64,000 nt of DNA, taken from the NCBI RefSeq assembly GCF_017349295.1, contig NZ_JAFMPK010000027.1, forward strand, positions 124,001 to 188,000, written 5' to 3'. Below the pieces are notes generated by a model. The model had not been told where the DNA came from, ran no database searches, and was given only the letters and a program-made list of their open reading frames with translations. This stretch comes from Myceligenerans salitolerans. GTDB lineage: Bacteria > Actinomycetota > Actinomycetes > Actinomycetales > Cellulomonadaceae. The position numbers and the translations under genes were made by a program. Positions 43,208 through 51,706 of this stretch are shown here, piece after piece; position 1 is the stretch's first letter; the number at the start of each line of letters is the position of its first letter.

Positions 43208-43900
43208 TCACAGGAGCCGGCGTGCGGCGGCCCAGCGGGTCAGCTCGTACCGCGACGAGAGCTGCAGCTTCCGCAGCACCGCCGACACGTGGGTCTCGAC
43301 CGTCTTGATCGAGATGAACAGCTCGCTCGCGACCTCGCGGTAGGAGTATCCGCGGGCGATCAGCCGCATCACCTCCTGCTCGCGCTTGGAGAGGCGGTCC
43401 AGCTCGTCGTCGGCGACCGCGATGTCGGCGGCGCCCGTCCCGAACGCGTCCAGCACGAACCCGGCGAGCCGGGGCGAGAACACCGCGTCGCCGCCCGCGA
43501 CGCGGACCACCGCCGCCGACAGCTCCGGCCCCGAGATGTTCTTCGTGACGTAGCCGCGAGCGCCCGCCCGGATCACGGCGACGACGTCCTCGGCGGCGTC
43601 GGAGACGGACAGGGCGAGGAACCTCACGGCGGGCCCGCTGCCGTTCGGGCGCGCCAGGTCGGCGCAGCGCCCGACCACCTCCGCTCCCCCGCCGCCGTTC
43701 CCGCCGGGCAGGTGGACGTCGAGCAGGACGACGGGCGGGCGCTTCTCGTGCACGACCGCGACGGCGGAGTCGACGTCGTCCGCCTCGCCGACGACGGCGA
43801 CCCGCTCGTCGAGGGAGGCGCGTACGCCGGTGCGGAACATGTGGTGGTCGTCGACGAGCACCACGGGTACGCGCGAGCGGGGCTGTGCGTCGGCGGTCAT
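43208..43900 (-). CDS. NarL/LuxR-family response regulator (LiaR/EsrR-like)
   Basis: 230 residues. The receiver domain has VVLVDDHHMFRTGVRASL, the phosphoacceptor Asp in PVVLLDVHLPGGNG, the Ser of LALSVSD and the Lys of GYVTKNISG. A Gly-rich insert (GGNGGGGAEV) extends the loop after the Asp. The C-terminal LuxR helix-turn-helix is LSKREQEVMRLIARGYSYRE followed by SIKTVETHVSAVLRKL. ATG 43900 overlaps the kinase stop by 4 bp. With the kinase at 43897-45321 and the divergent PspC/LiaF-like gene it resembles LiaFSR or the corynebacterial EsrISR envelope-stress system. Confidence 0.93.
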   Translation of the reverse strand: MTADAQPRSRVPVVLVDDHHMFRTGVRASLDERVAVVGEADDVDSAVAVVHEKRPPVVLLDVHLPGGNGGGGAEVVGRCADLARPNGSGPAVRFLALSVSDAAEDVVAVIRAGARGYVTKNISGPELSAAVVRVAGGDAVFSPRLAGFVLDAFGTGAADIAVADDELDRLSKREQEVMRLIARGYSYREVASELFISIKTVETHVSAVLRKLQLSSRYELTRWAAARRLL

Positions 43901-45321
43901 GCGTTCTCCTCGGTCTTCGTCCCGTTGGTCTTCGTCCTGCCGGCGTTCCCGCCGTTGGCCTTCGTCCTGTCCGACGGCGGTTCCTCGCGGGGCACCCGCA
44001 TCCGCACCTCGGTGCCCCATCCGGGCCGACTCTGCACCTCGGCGACGCCGTCACGCCGTCGGACACGCCCGAGGATGGATTCCCGGACGCCGAACCGGTC
44101 GGGTGCGATCTCCTCGAGGTCGAAGCCGTCGCCTCGGTCGCGGACGAACGTCTCCACGGTGTCGTCACCCACCTCCAGGTAGACGGAGACGGGCGGGCGC
44201 CCGTGGGTGGCGGCGTTGACGAGAGCCTCGCGCGTGGCCTGGAGCAGGGCGGCCGTGGTGGGGCCGGGTACGCAGTCGCCCACCGCGACGGTGTCGACGG
44301 TCAGGGGAGCGAACGCGTCCTCGACCTGGCCGACGAGGTCCCGGAGCTCGGCGGCGAGGGACTCGCCGGGTGAGGGCCGGTCGTCGTAGAGCCACTCGCG
44401 CAGTTCGCGTTCCTGGGCGCGGGCCATGCGGGAGACGAACTCGGAGTCCTCGGCGCGGGCGCGGATGAGGGCGAGCGTCTGGAGCACGGAGTCGTGCAGG
44501 TGGGCGGCGATGTCGGCGCGTTCGGCCTCGCGGGCGCGGGCGGCGCGCTCGTCGCCGAGTTCCCGCACGAGCTTCAGCCACCACGGTGCGAGCACGAGGA
44601 TGACGCCGGCCACCACGGCGACGGAGGCGACGGTGGCCTGCACCATGGTGTTGAGCGAGGCTTCCTGGCCCACGAGCATGAGCACGCCGACCATCGTCAG
44701 CAGGATGCCCCCGACGAGGCGCAGCACGCCGGCGCGCGTGCGCGGGCTGCCGCCCAGCCAACGGCCGCGTGACGTCCCGTCGAGCTGGCTCCAGGCCAGA
44801 GCGATACCGCCGAGGACGATGAGGGCGGGAAGCAGCCAGGAGGCCCACAGCTGCCAGCCCGCCTGGACCGCGAGGAGGAGCGCGGCGCCGCTGAGCAGGA
44901 CCACACCGATGGTGATGTCGCGCGTGTCGAGCCGGGTGACCGGGCCGGAGAGGCGCAGGCGGTCGGTGAGCGACCGCGCCGTCGCCTCCTCGCGGTTGTC
45001 GTCCGTGCCGGCCAGCCGCGGTGCGAGCCGCTGCCGTGCGGGGTCGCCGGGCGTGGCGGGTTCCGGACGGCCGAACGGGACGGTCACCCACCAGAACAGG
45101 TAAACGACGGCGCCGGCGCCGTTCAGGAGCGTCGCCAGGACGAACAGCGCCCGCACCAGCCAGACGGGCACGCTCAGGTGCGCCGCGAGGCCCGCGGCCA
45201 CGCCGGCGATCCAGCGCCCCTCGCGGGGGCGCCGCAGGGTGAGGCGAGCGGGGGCCGAGGGCGCGTCGTCGCCGGGACCGGCGGGCAGACCGCTCTCCGT
45301 CGGCGGTGCTGGTTTCGTCAC
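43897..45321 (-). CDS. Sensor histidine kinase with N-terminal PspC domain (LiaS/EsrS-like)
   Basis: 474 residues from the GTG at 45321 (an ATG at 45342 is also possible). The N-terminal PspC domain (about 25-85) has REGRWIAGVAAGLAAHLSV and FVLATLLNGAGAVVYLFWW. About four further membrane helices (125-265) follow, without an extracellular sensor domain. The HisKA_3 dimerisation helix has RADIAAHLHDSVLQTLALIR with the phospho-His. The ATPase has ATREALVNAATHG, DRGDGFDLE and a shortened GWGTEVRMRVP. The C-terminal ~20 residues are a Thr/Lys/Asn/Gly repeat (KANGGNAGRTKTNGTKTEEN). Coupled to the regulator and divergent from a second PspC gene (45457), suggesting a PspC-PspC signalling unit. Confidence 0.92.
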   Translation of the reverse strand: MTKPAPPTESGLPAGPGDDAPSAPARLTLRRPREGRWIAGVAAGLAAHLSVPVWLVRALFVLATLLNGAGAVVYLFWWVTVPFGRPEPATPGDPARQRLAPRLAGTDDNREEATARSLTDRLRLSGPVTRLDTRDITIGVVLLSGAALLLAVQAGWQLWASWLLPALIVLGGIALAWSQLDGTSRGRWLGGSPRTRAGVLRLVGGILLTMVGVLMLVGQEASLNTMVQATVASVAVVAGVILVLAPWWLKLVRELGDERAARAREAERADIAAHLHDSVLQTLALIRARAEDSEFVSRMARAQERELREWLYDDRPSPGESLAAELRDLVGQVEDAFAPLTVDTVAVGDCVPGPTTAALLQATREALVNAATHGRPPVSVYLEVGDDTVETFVRDRGDGFDLEEIAPDRFGVRESILGRVRRRDGVAEVQSRPGWGTEVRMRVPREEPPSDRTKANGGNAGRTKTNGTKTEENA

Positions 45322-45456
45322 ACCATGATCGTGGCACGTCATGCGGGCCCTGAGGAGCGGCGGGCGCGGATCTCAGGGTGCCGGGGACACCGAACCAGGG
45401 TCGGTTCAGGGCAGCACCCGATCCATATCGCGCCTGCCGTGGACGAGCATGGAGAC

Positions 45457-47019
45457 ATGACCACAGACCCGACCGCAGGCGAGGGGCCGACGCCATCGGG
45501 CGAACCCGCGCCGAGCGCACAGCAGACCTCGTTCGAGGAGCAGGCCCCGCCGCGGCCGCAGCAACCGCCGGTGGCGCCGCCGCGTCCGGCCGGCTCCGGC
45601 TTCTTCGACTCGATCCGCCGCAGCGGCCTCTACCGCGCCGATCAACGATGGGTGGGAGGCGTCGCGTCCGGTGTGGCCGCTCGGCTGGGCTGGGATCCGC
45701 TGCTGGTGCGGGGGCTCTTTCTCATCACCTTCTTCCTGGGCGGGATCGGCCTCATCGCGTACGGCCTCGGCTGGGCGCTGCTGCCGGAGCAGTCCGACGG
45801 CCGCATCCACCTCGAGCAGGCGGTCCGCGGCACGTTCGACGTCGCCCTCCTGGGAGCGGCCGTGTTGTTCCTGTCGGGGTTCGCCTGGGGCGGCCCGTGG
45901 GACTGGTGGGACGTGAACGGGGGCTGGATCTCCACGGTGTTCTGGCTCGCGGTCATCAGCGGGATCGTGTACCTGCTGGTCCAAGCGGTCCGACGCCGGC
46001 CCTCCACGGAGGGTGAACCGCACGCGCAGCCGTACCCCGGCACGACGTCGGCCCCCGTGGCGCCCGGTCACCCGGCACCGCCGGCGGCCAACGGGGTCGT
46101 CGGGCTCGACGACCGGTCGGCGACCGCCGTACGACCGGGCGACGTCCCGTCCGGCCACATGCCCTCGGGCGGCGGGCCGCAGCCCCCGTACACGGCCACG
46201 GCCGTACCGCCCGGGGCCGCCCCGTACCCGCCGGCCACCCCCTACACGCCGGCGACCCCGCCGCGGCCGCCGCGTCGCAAGGGCGGCGGGATCGGGATCG
46301 TCTTCGGGCTGATGCTCCTTGCCGGGGCGCTGCTCCTGCTCGACCGTCTCGTCCTGGGCGGCGTGGCGCCCTCCCTGTCCACGGACGGGGAGATGGGCCT
46401 CTGGGGCGCCTGGCTGGGCATCTCCCTGGTGATCATCGGCGTCGCGATCGTCGTGGCCGGGCTCCGGGGGCGGACCAGCGGAGGTCTGGGGGCGCTGGCG
46501 ATCGTCGGCCTGATCCTGGGTCTCCCGACGCTCGCGTGGCTGCAGGCGGACGTCTCCGCCCGGATCGACGACGGCCGCGCGGTCGTCGGCGAGGTGCTCG
46601 AGTTCGACGGCCGGGTCGACGGCTACGAGCCGGGCGCGCCCGTCAGCGAGGGCACGTTCTCACCGAACCGGATCTCCGAGGCCGAGAACGGCTACTCGGT
46701 CAGCTGGGGAGATCCCACGATCGATCTGACGGATCTCGACCTGTCCACGGTCGGCCCGGACGATCCGGTCGAGGTACCGATCGCCGTCGGCGCGGGCTCG
46801 GCGACCGTCATCGTGCCCGAGGACGCCGCGGTCGAGGTCGACGGACGCATCTCCGCCGGAGCGTTGCAGTGGTTCGCGGACGGCGACGACCGGACCTACA
46901 GCGGCGTCAACGACCAACGGGTCGAGATCGCCGGCGACGAGGTCGGCGACGACGGGGCCGAGCTCCGGCTGCTCGTCGAGATCGCCGCGGGCGAACTCAT
47001 CATCGAGGAGGAACAGTGA
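45457..47019 (+). CDS. PspC-domain membrane protein with C-terminal LiaF-like domain
   Basis: 520 residues. A Pro-rich cytoplasmic start is followed by a PspC domain (about 50-115): YRADQRWVGGVASGVAARLG and FLGGIGLIAYGLGWALLPE. More helices follow, then a long Pro/Gly/Thr-rich linker (about 185-285) and another group of helices. The C-terminal ~130 residues are soluble and beta-rich, with DLSTVGPDDPVEVPIAVGAG and SATVIVPEDAAVEVDGRISA, as in the LiaF C-terminal domain that inhibits LiaS. GGAG lies just before ATG 45457. It is divergent from the kinase and coupled by 4 bp to the small protein 47016-47411. It probably holds the kinase inactive until envelope stress. Confidence 0.85.
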   Translation: MTTDPTAGEGPTPSGEPAPSAQQTSFEEQAPPRPQQPPVAPPRPAGSGFFDSIRRSGLYRADQRWVGGVASGVAARLGWDPLLVRGLFLITFFLGGIGLIAYGLGWALLPEQSDGRIHLEQAVRGTFDVALLGAAVLFLSGFAWGGPWDWWDVNGGWISTVFWLAVISGIVYLLVQAVRRRPSTEGEPHAQPYPGTTSAPVAPGHPAPPAANGVVGLDDRSATAVRPGDVPSGHMPSGGGPQPPYTATAVPPGAAPYPPATPYTPATPPRPPRRKGGGIGIVFGLMLLAGALLLLDRLVLGGVAPSLSTDGEMGLWGAWLGISLVIIGVAIVVAGLRGRTSGGLGALAIVGLILGLPTLAWLQADVSARIDDGRAVVGEVLEFDGRVDGYEPGAPVSEGTFSPNRISEAENGYSVSWGDPTIDLTDLDLSTVGPDDPVEVPIAVGAGSATVIVPEDAAVEVDGRISAGALQWFADGDDRTYSGVNDQRVEIAGDEVGDDGAELRLLVEIAAGELIIEEEQ

Positions 47020-47411
47020 GCGAGAACAAGCACGAGCCCGATGAGGCCCGGGAACGGACGTCACCGCACGACGACGCGGCGGAGCGGGCCGGCGTCCCGG
47101 GGACGGCGGATCCGACCGAGACGATCGAGGGCCCTCCCGCCCCGTCGCCGAACCACGATCCGCTCCCCACCGCGGTGCAGACCGTGCCCCACCCGAACGC
47201 CGGCGCCCGGCCGGCGCCGTCCCAGGGTCCACGCGTCGGGACGGTCGTCTGGGGCCTGGTGGTCCTGGCGATCGGGCTGGGCGTCCTCGCCGCCGCGGCG
47301 GGCGCCCGCATCGACGTCAGCCTGGCGGCGATCCTGCTGCTGGGCGGCGCCGGCATCGCCCTGGTGGCCGGCTCGATCGTCTCGAGCTTCCGCCGCCGCG
47401 GCGAACCGTGA
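47016..47411 (+). CDS. Small membrane protein, second gene of the PspC operon
   Basis: 131 residues. A long polar, acidic and Pro-rich N-terminus (1-75) is followed by two hydrophobic segments (VGTVVWGLVVLAIGLGVLAA and VSLAAILLLGGAGIALVAGS) and a basic tail FRRRGEP. No known domain is recognised. The GTG at 47016 lies in the GTGA overlap with the PspC gene stop and is preceded by GGAGGAACA, so translation is coupled. By context it belongs to the envelope-stress unit. It ends 6 bp before a very strong hairpin. Confidence 0.75.
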   Translation: MSENKHEPDEARERTSPHDDAAERAGVPGTADPTETIEGPPAPSPNHDPLPTAVQTVPHPNAGARPAPSQGPRVGTVVWGLVVLAIGLGVLAAAAGARIDVSLAAILLLGGAGIALVAGSIVSSFRRRGEP

Positions 47412-47416
47412 CGACC

Positions 47417-47478
47417 GCGGCGACCACGTCGCCGTGTGCCGTGGGTGTCGCCACGGCGCACGGCGACGTGGTCGCCGC
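47417..47478. terminator. Very strong bidirectional terminator hairpin
   Basis: Arms 47417-47436 and 47459-47478 are a perfect 20-bp inverted repeat. One T/G wobble (47437/47458) and seven more pairs (47438-47444 with 47451-47457) extend the stem to 28 bp, with a 6-nt loop. It fills the space between two convergent genes (stops at 47411 and 47493), so it can end both transcripts. Confidence 0.8.
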
Positions 47479-47492
47479 AGGTTCACGGCGCG

Positions 47493-48116
47493 TCAGGACG
47501 CGAGGCGCTCCCACGTGAGGGCCACCACCACCCCGAGGAGCATGAACGGGCCGAACGGGATGTACGACTTGCGGCCGGCCAGCCGGAACAGCAGGAGCGC
47601 GACGGCGACGACACCGCCCACGACGTACGGCGCCACCGCCGCGACGAGGAACGCGTCCCAGCCCCACCAGGCGGTGACCGCCCCGAGGACACCGGCCAGT
47701 TTCACGTCCCCCAGGCCCACCCCGCCCTTGAAGACCAGCCACATCAGCAGGTAGAAGCCCGCGTGGGCGGCGAACCCCAGCGTCGCCCGCCAGAGCGCCT
47801 CCCAGGACGGCCCCCCGGTGACCGCCCCGGCCACCGCGGCGAGCGCGAGGAGAACCGGCACCACCGCCGTCGTCGGGTACACGATCGCGTTCGGCAGGCG
47901 ATGCGTCCGCGCGTCGATCACCCCCAGTGCCGCCCCCGCCACCGCGAGGACGACGACGGCCGGCGTCGCCCACGAAGGGCCGCTCGCCCAGACCGCCCAG
48001 ACGACGGCCAGGGCGGCGGTCGCGAGCGTGGACCGCGCGAACGGCCGCACCTCGCCGAGGATTCTGGTGGACAGCGAACCGGCCGGGATCGCCGGTCGGG
48101 TTTCGGACTCGGTCAC
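47493..48116 (-). CDS. Prepilin peptidase (A24 aspartic peptidase family)
   Basis: A membrane-embedded peptidase of 207 residues that cleaves type IV pilin-like leader peptides. It is the short form without an N-terminal methylase domain. The two catalytic Asp lie in VIDARTHRLPNAIVYP (about D69) and GGVGLGDVKLAG (the G-x-G-D motif, about D133). Six or seven hydrophobic segments are visible. No pilin or Tad genes are near, so substrates are elsewhere. GTG 48116 has TACGCT 6 nt upstream, fitting a leaderless mRNA. Confidence 0.88.
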   Translation of the reverse strand: MTESETRPAIPAGSLSTRILGEVRPFARSTLATAALAVVWAVWASGPSWATPAVVVLAVAGAALGVIDARTHRLPNAIVYPTTAVVPVLLALAAVAGAVTGGPSWEALWRATLGFAAHAGFYLLMWLVFKGGVGLGDVKLAGVLGAVTAWWGWDAFLVAAVAPYVVGGVVAVALLLFRLAGRKSYIPFGPFMLLGVVVALTWERLAS

Positions 48117-48122
48117 GGGACG

Positions 48123-48128
48123 AGCGTA
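48123..48128 (-). promoter_or_regulatory. -10 element for the prepilin peptidase gene (leaderless)
   Basis: TACGCT on the minus strand followed by 6 nt and GTG 48116. Confidence 0.45.
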
Positions 48129-48172
48129 GACAGGTCGTCCCGAACCGCACAGTCGTTCCGGACCCGGTGCCT

Positions 48173-49438
48173 TCAGGACCTGTCGGTCAGTTCCGCCGCC
48201 CGGGCGTACGCCTTCTCGGTCTGCGCGAGGACACCGGGCCAGTCGTAGGCCGACAGGCGGGCCGCGTCCCGGGAACGGTCCAGCAGTCCCCGCAGCAGGC
48301 CGGGCTCGGTCGCGAGCCGCACGAGGGCGTGCGCGAGGCCGTCGTCGTCGGGCACGACCAGGCCGTCGATGCCGTCCGCGACCCGCTCCGCGACCCCCGA
48401 CCCGGCCCGCGTCAGGACCGCGAGACCGGCCGCCTGCGCCTCGAGCGCGGCGATCCCGAACGCCTCCGCCACGGCCGGCGCGACGAACACGTCGGCGCCG
48501 GCATGGAGCGCACGGAGCTCGCCGGCATCGAGGGGGCCGGGAAGCGAGACCACGCCGGACAGCCCGTGGTCGGCGACGAACCGGCGAGCTCGCCCGAGCT
48601 CGGCCCCGTCGCCGGCGAGCGTCACACGGAGTCGGCCGTGGCCACGGTTCCCGCCGCGACCGGCCCTCGACAACGCCTCGTGCGCCCGCAGGACCGCGGC
48701 CAGCAGCGGGAGCATCCGCTTGCGTGGCGCGAATCGCGCCGCGGAGACCACGTGCACCCCGGCGCCGGAGTCCTGCGCCCGTGTCCCGGTCGGCACGGCC
48801 TCCGCCGTGGTGCCGCCGTCCGGACCCGCCGCCCCGGTGCTCCACTCCGCCAGGTCCAGCCCGTTCGGCAGGACCATCACCTCACCGCGCGTCCCGACGA
48901 TGCGCCGCAGCGGCGCCGCGGTCAGCTCGCTCACCGCCGACCACAGCACGGGCCACCGCGACCACCCGGTGACCAGGTCGGCGGCGGCGAACGCGCGCCA
49001 TGCGGAGCCCCACACGCTGTGCACGGTCAGCACGGTGGGCAGGCCGAGCCGGGTGACCGGCCGCAGTGCGGCCTGGACCGTGGGCGCGAGCACCCCCAGG
49101 TGCAGATGGACGACGTCGGGCCGCGCCCCACGTGCCGCCGGCTCGCGCAACCGCCGTATCACGTGTGCCGTCGACCGCGGATGGACCGGCCAGCCCCCAG
49201 GAACCCGCGCGGCGATGCGGTGCACCGTCACGTCGGGTGCCGCGACGGCGCCGGGCCTGGAGGGCCCCAGGCGCTCGACGGCCGTGGTCACCCCGCTTTC
49301 GCCGGGTGCCCGCGGTGTCGTGGTGACGACCTCGACGTCGTGCCCGGACGCGGCCTGCCGCGCGGCGAGCCGCGCCACCTGCGTCTCGATCCCGCCCATC
49401 AGGGGCGCGAAGGTGTCGGAGACGTGCACGATCCGCAT
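48173..49438 (-). CDS. Glycosyltransferase family 4
   Basis: 421 residues, GT-B fold. MRIVHVSDTFAPLMGGIETQV is the classic GT4 start. VVHLHLGVLAPTVQAAL and VLTVHSVWGSAWRAF come next. The donor half has VHVVSAARFAPRKRMLPLLA, VTLAGDGAELGRARRFV, GVVSLPGPLDAGELRALHAG and FVAPAVAEAFGIAALEAQAAG with the E.FG..ALEA motif. It is closest in outline to phosphatidylinositol mannosyl- and glucosyltransferases of Actinobacteria, but specificity is not assignable. GGAG is about 12 nt before ATG 49438. It is 34 bp after guaA on the same strand; a shared transcript is possible. Confidence 0.88.
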   Translation of the reverse strand: MRIVHVSDTFAPLMGGIETQVARLAARQAASGHDVEVVTTTPRAPGESGVTTAVERLGPSRPGAVAAPDVTVHRIAARVPGGWPVHPRSTAHVIRRLREPAARGARPDVVHLHLGVLAPTVQAALRPVTRLGLPTVLTVHSVWGSAWRAFAAADLVTGWSRWPVLWSAVSELTAAPLRRIVGTRGEVMVLPNGLDLAEWSTGAAGPDGGTTAEAVPTGTRAQDSGAGVHVVSAARFAPRKRMLPLLAAVLRAHEALSRAGRGGNRGHGRLRVTLAGDGAELGRARRFVADHGLSGVVSLPGPLDAGELRALHAGADVFVAPAVAEAFGIAALEAQAAGLAVLTRAGSGVAERVADGIDGLVVPDDDGLAHALVRLATEPGLLRGLLDRSRDAARLSAYDWPGVLAQTEKAYARAAELTDRS

Positions 49439-49476
49439 CGGGGGCGCCTCCGGCCTGCTGTTTCTCGGCCGGGCAC

Positions 49477-51078
49477 TCACTCCCACTCGATGGTCCCGGG
49501 CGGCTTGCTCGTCACGTCGAGCGTCACCCGGTTGACCTCGCGCACCTCGTTGGTGATGCGCGTGGAGATGACCGACAGGACGTCGTACGGGAGCCGCGTC
49601 CAGTCGGCCGTCATGGCGTCCTCGGAGCTCACCGGGCGCAGCACGATCGGGTGCCCGTAGGTACGGCCGTCGCCCTGCACGCCCACGGACCGCACGTCCG
49701 CGAGCAGCACCACGGGGCACTGCCAGATCTCGCCGTCGAGCCCCGCCCGGGTCAGCTCCTCCCGCGCGATCGCGTCGGCGCGGCGCAGGATCTCCAGGTT
49801 GCGCTCGGTCACCTCGCCCACGATCCGGATACCCAGGCCCGGCCCCGGGAACGGCTGACGCGAGACGATCTCCTCCGGCACGCCGAGCTCGCGTCCCACG
49901 GCGCGCACCTCGTCCTTGAACAGCGTCCGCAGTGGCTCGACCAGGGAGAACGTGAGGTCGTCCGGCAGCCCGCCCACGTTGTGGTGCGACTTGATGTTGG
50001 CCGCTCCCTCGCCGCCGCCCGACTCGACGACATCGGGGTACAGGGTGCCCTGCACCAGGAACCTCACCTCCTCGCCGTGCGCGCCGGCCTCGGCGACGAT
50101 GTCCCGCTGCGCGTCCTCGAACACGCGGATGAACTCGCGCCCGATGATCTTGCGCTTCTGCTCGGGGTCGGTCACGCCGGCGAGCGCCGCCAGGAACCGT
50201 TCCTTCTCGTGCCGGATGACCAGGTTCACGCCCGTCGCGGCGACGAAGTCACGCTCGATCTGCTCCACCTCGCCGGCCCGCATCAGGCCGTGGTCCACGT
50301 GCACGCAGGTGAGCTGGTCCCCCACGGCCTTCTGCACGAGCGCGGCCGCGACGGCCGAGTCGACCCCGCCGGACAGCGCGCAGATCACGCGCGCGTCCCC
50401 GATCTGGGCGCGGATGGCCTCGACCTGCTCGGCCACGACGTTGTCGGCCGTCCAGTCGGGAGCCAGCCCCGCGCCGTCGTACAGGAAGTGCTCGAGGACG
50501 GCCTGGCCGTGCGCGGAGTGCTTGACCTCCGGGTGCCACTGCACGCCGTAGAGGCGCCGCTCGCGGTCCTCGAAGGCCGCGACGGGGGCGCCGGCGCTGG
50601 TGGCGAGCACCTCGAAGCCGGGGGGCGCGGACCGCACCGCGTCGCCGTGGCTCATCCAGGCGGTCTGGTGCTCAGGGGTGCCGGCGAGCAGGACGCCCGC
50701 GGCGCACACGTCGATGCCGGTCCCGCCGAACTCACTGAGCCCGGTCCGGGCGACCTCGCCGCCGAGCGCCTGCGCCATGGCCTGGAAGCCGTAGCAGATG
50801 CCCATCACGGGAACGCCGGCGTCGAACAGCTTGGGGTCGACGCCGGGCGCCCCCTCGGCGTAGACCGACGACGGCCCGCCCGACAGGATGATCGCCGCGG
50901 GGTCCTTGGCGAGCATCTCGTCGACGGTGGCCGTGTGCGGCACGATCTCCGAGTACACCTTCGCCTCGCGCACGCGGCGCGCGATGAGCTGGGCGTACTG
51001 GGCGCCGAAGTCCACCACCAGCACCGGGCGGTGCTGGTGCGGTTCGGCGAGGGGCTGGTTCGCGGCGGGCGTCGTCAC
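49477..51078 (-). CDS. guaA: GMP synthase (glutamine-hydrolysing)
   Basis: Converts XMP to GMP with glutamine and ATP. It has 533 residues. The glutamine amidotransferase domain has [20 protein letters not shown], the nucleophile Cys95 in [17 protein letters not shown] and VQWHPEV for the catalytic His-Glu pair. The ATP pyrophosphatase domain has [18 protein letters not shown] (P-loop) and the C-terminal dimerisation domain ends [14 protein letters not shown]. The GTG at 51078 is preferred because TAGAAT stands exactly 6 nt upstream with no Shine-Dalgarno (leaderless). Divergent from a DUF3817 gene, a neighbourhood common in Actinobacteria. Confidence 0.97.
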   Translation of the reverse strand: MTTPAANQPLAEPHQHRPVLVVDFGAQYAQLIARRVREAKVYSEIVPHTATVDEMLAKDPAAIILSGGPSSVYAEGAPGVDPKLFDAGVPVMGICYGFQAMAQALGGEVARTGLSEFGGTGIDVCAAGVLLAGTPEHQTAWMSHGDAVRSAPPGFEVLATSAGAPVAAFEDRERRLYGVQWHPEVKHSAHGQAVLEHFLYDGAGLAPDWTADNVVAEQVEAIRAQIGDARVICALSGGVDSAVAAALVQKAVGDQLTCVHVDHGLMRAGEVEQIERDFVAATGVNLVIRHEKERFLAALAGVTDPEQKRKIIGREFIRVFEDAQRDIVAEAGAHGEEVRFLVQGTLYPDVVESGGGEGAANIKSHHNVGGLPDDLTFSLVEPLRTLFKDEVRAVGRELGVPEEIVSRQPFPGPGLGIRIVGEVTERNLEILRRADAIAREELTRAGLDGEIWQCPVVLLADVRSVGVQGDGRTYGHPIVLRPVSSEDAMTADWTRLPYDVLSVISTRITNEVREVNRVTLDVTSKPPGTIEWE

Positions 51079-51084
51079 CCCAAG

Positions 51085-51090
51085 ATTCTA
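51085..51090 (-). promoter_or_regulatory. -10 element for guaA (leaderless)
   Basis: TAGAAT on the minus strand, 6 nt before GTG 51078; close to consensus TATAAT. Confidence 0.55.
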
Positions 51091-51146
51091 AGTGTCCGAC
51101 GGCGGTGCGCGGGTGCCCGGCCGGCGAAGCACCGGCGTCGGCCCAC

Positions 51147-51152
51147 TAGGCT
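51147..51152 (+). promoter_or_regulatory. -10 element for the DUF3817 gene (leaderless)
   Basis: TAGGCT followed by 6 nt and GTG 51159. Confidence 0.45.
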
Positions 51153-51158
51153 CGCGGT

Positions 51159-51572
51159 GTGAGCACCGCCGAGCCCGAGAGCCCGTCCGTTCCCTCCTCC
51201 GAGACCGCCGCCACCGCGATCCGCAAGGCGCGCGGCGCGCTCTCGCGATATCGCGTCCTGGCGCTGGTGACCGGCGTGATGCTGCTGGTCCTGGTGGTCG
51301 AGATGGGCATCAAGTACGTCCTCGGGGCCGTCGTCGACGTCGACCCCGTCATGCCGTTCATCGCATGGGTACCGTTCGCGCACGGGTGGATCTACGTCGT
51401 CTACCTCGTCACGGTGGCCGACCTGTGGTCGAAGATGCGCTGGGGTTTCGGGCGCCTGGTGACGATGGTGCTGGCGGGGGTCGTGCCGGTGATGTCGTTC
51501 GTGCTGGAGCGCAAGGTCCACGGCGAGGCGGAGGCCAAGCTGGCCGCGCTCGAGGAGCGCTTCGGCGTCTGA
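51159..51572 (+). CDS. DUF3817 family integral membrane protein
   Basis: 137 residues with three membrane segments: LVTGVMLLVLVVEMGIKYVL, WIYVVYLVTVADLW and LVTMVLAGVVPVMSFVLERK. The conserved VPFAHGWIYVVYL with its His and the end SFVLERKVH are typical of DUF3817. The N-terminal 25 residues are polar and the C-terminal 15 form a charged helix. The function is unknown. The GTG at 51159 is supported by the TAGGCT element. It is divergent from guaA with an 80-bp gap. Confidence 0.88.
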   Translation: MSTAEPESPSVPSSETAATAIRKARGALSRYRVLALVTGVMLLVLVVEMGIKYVLGAVVDVDPVMPFIAWVPFAHGWIYVVYLVTVADLWSKMRWGFGRLVTMVLAGVVPVMSFVLERKVHGEAEAKLAALEERFGV

Positions 51573-51706
51573 GGACCGGACACATCCGTTGCGTCCGTCA
51601 CTTCCCTCTGATTTCCATCTCAACAGCGTAACGATCATTGACCCCAATCGCCAAGGTTTGGAAAGATAGTTCCACGTAGAACTTCACCCGGAATCAGGGG
51701 GCGGTT

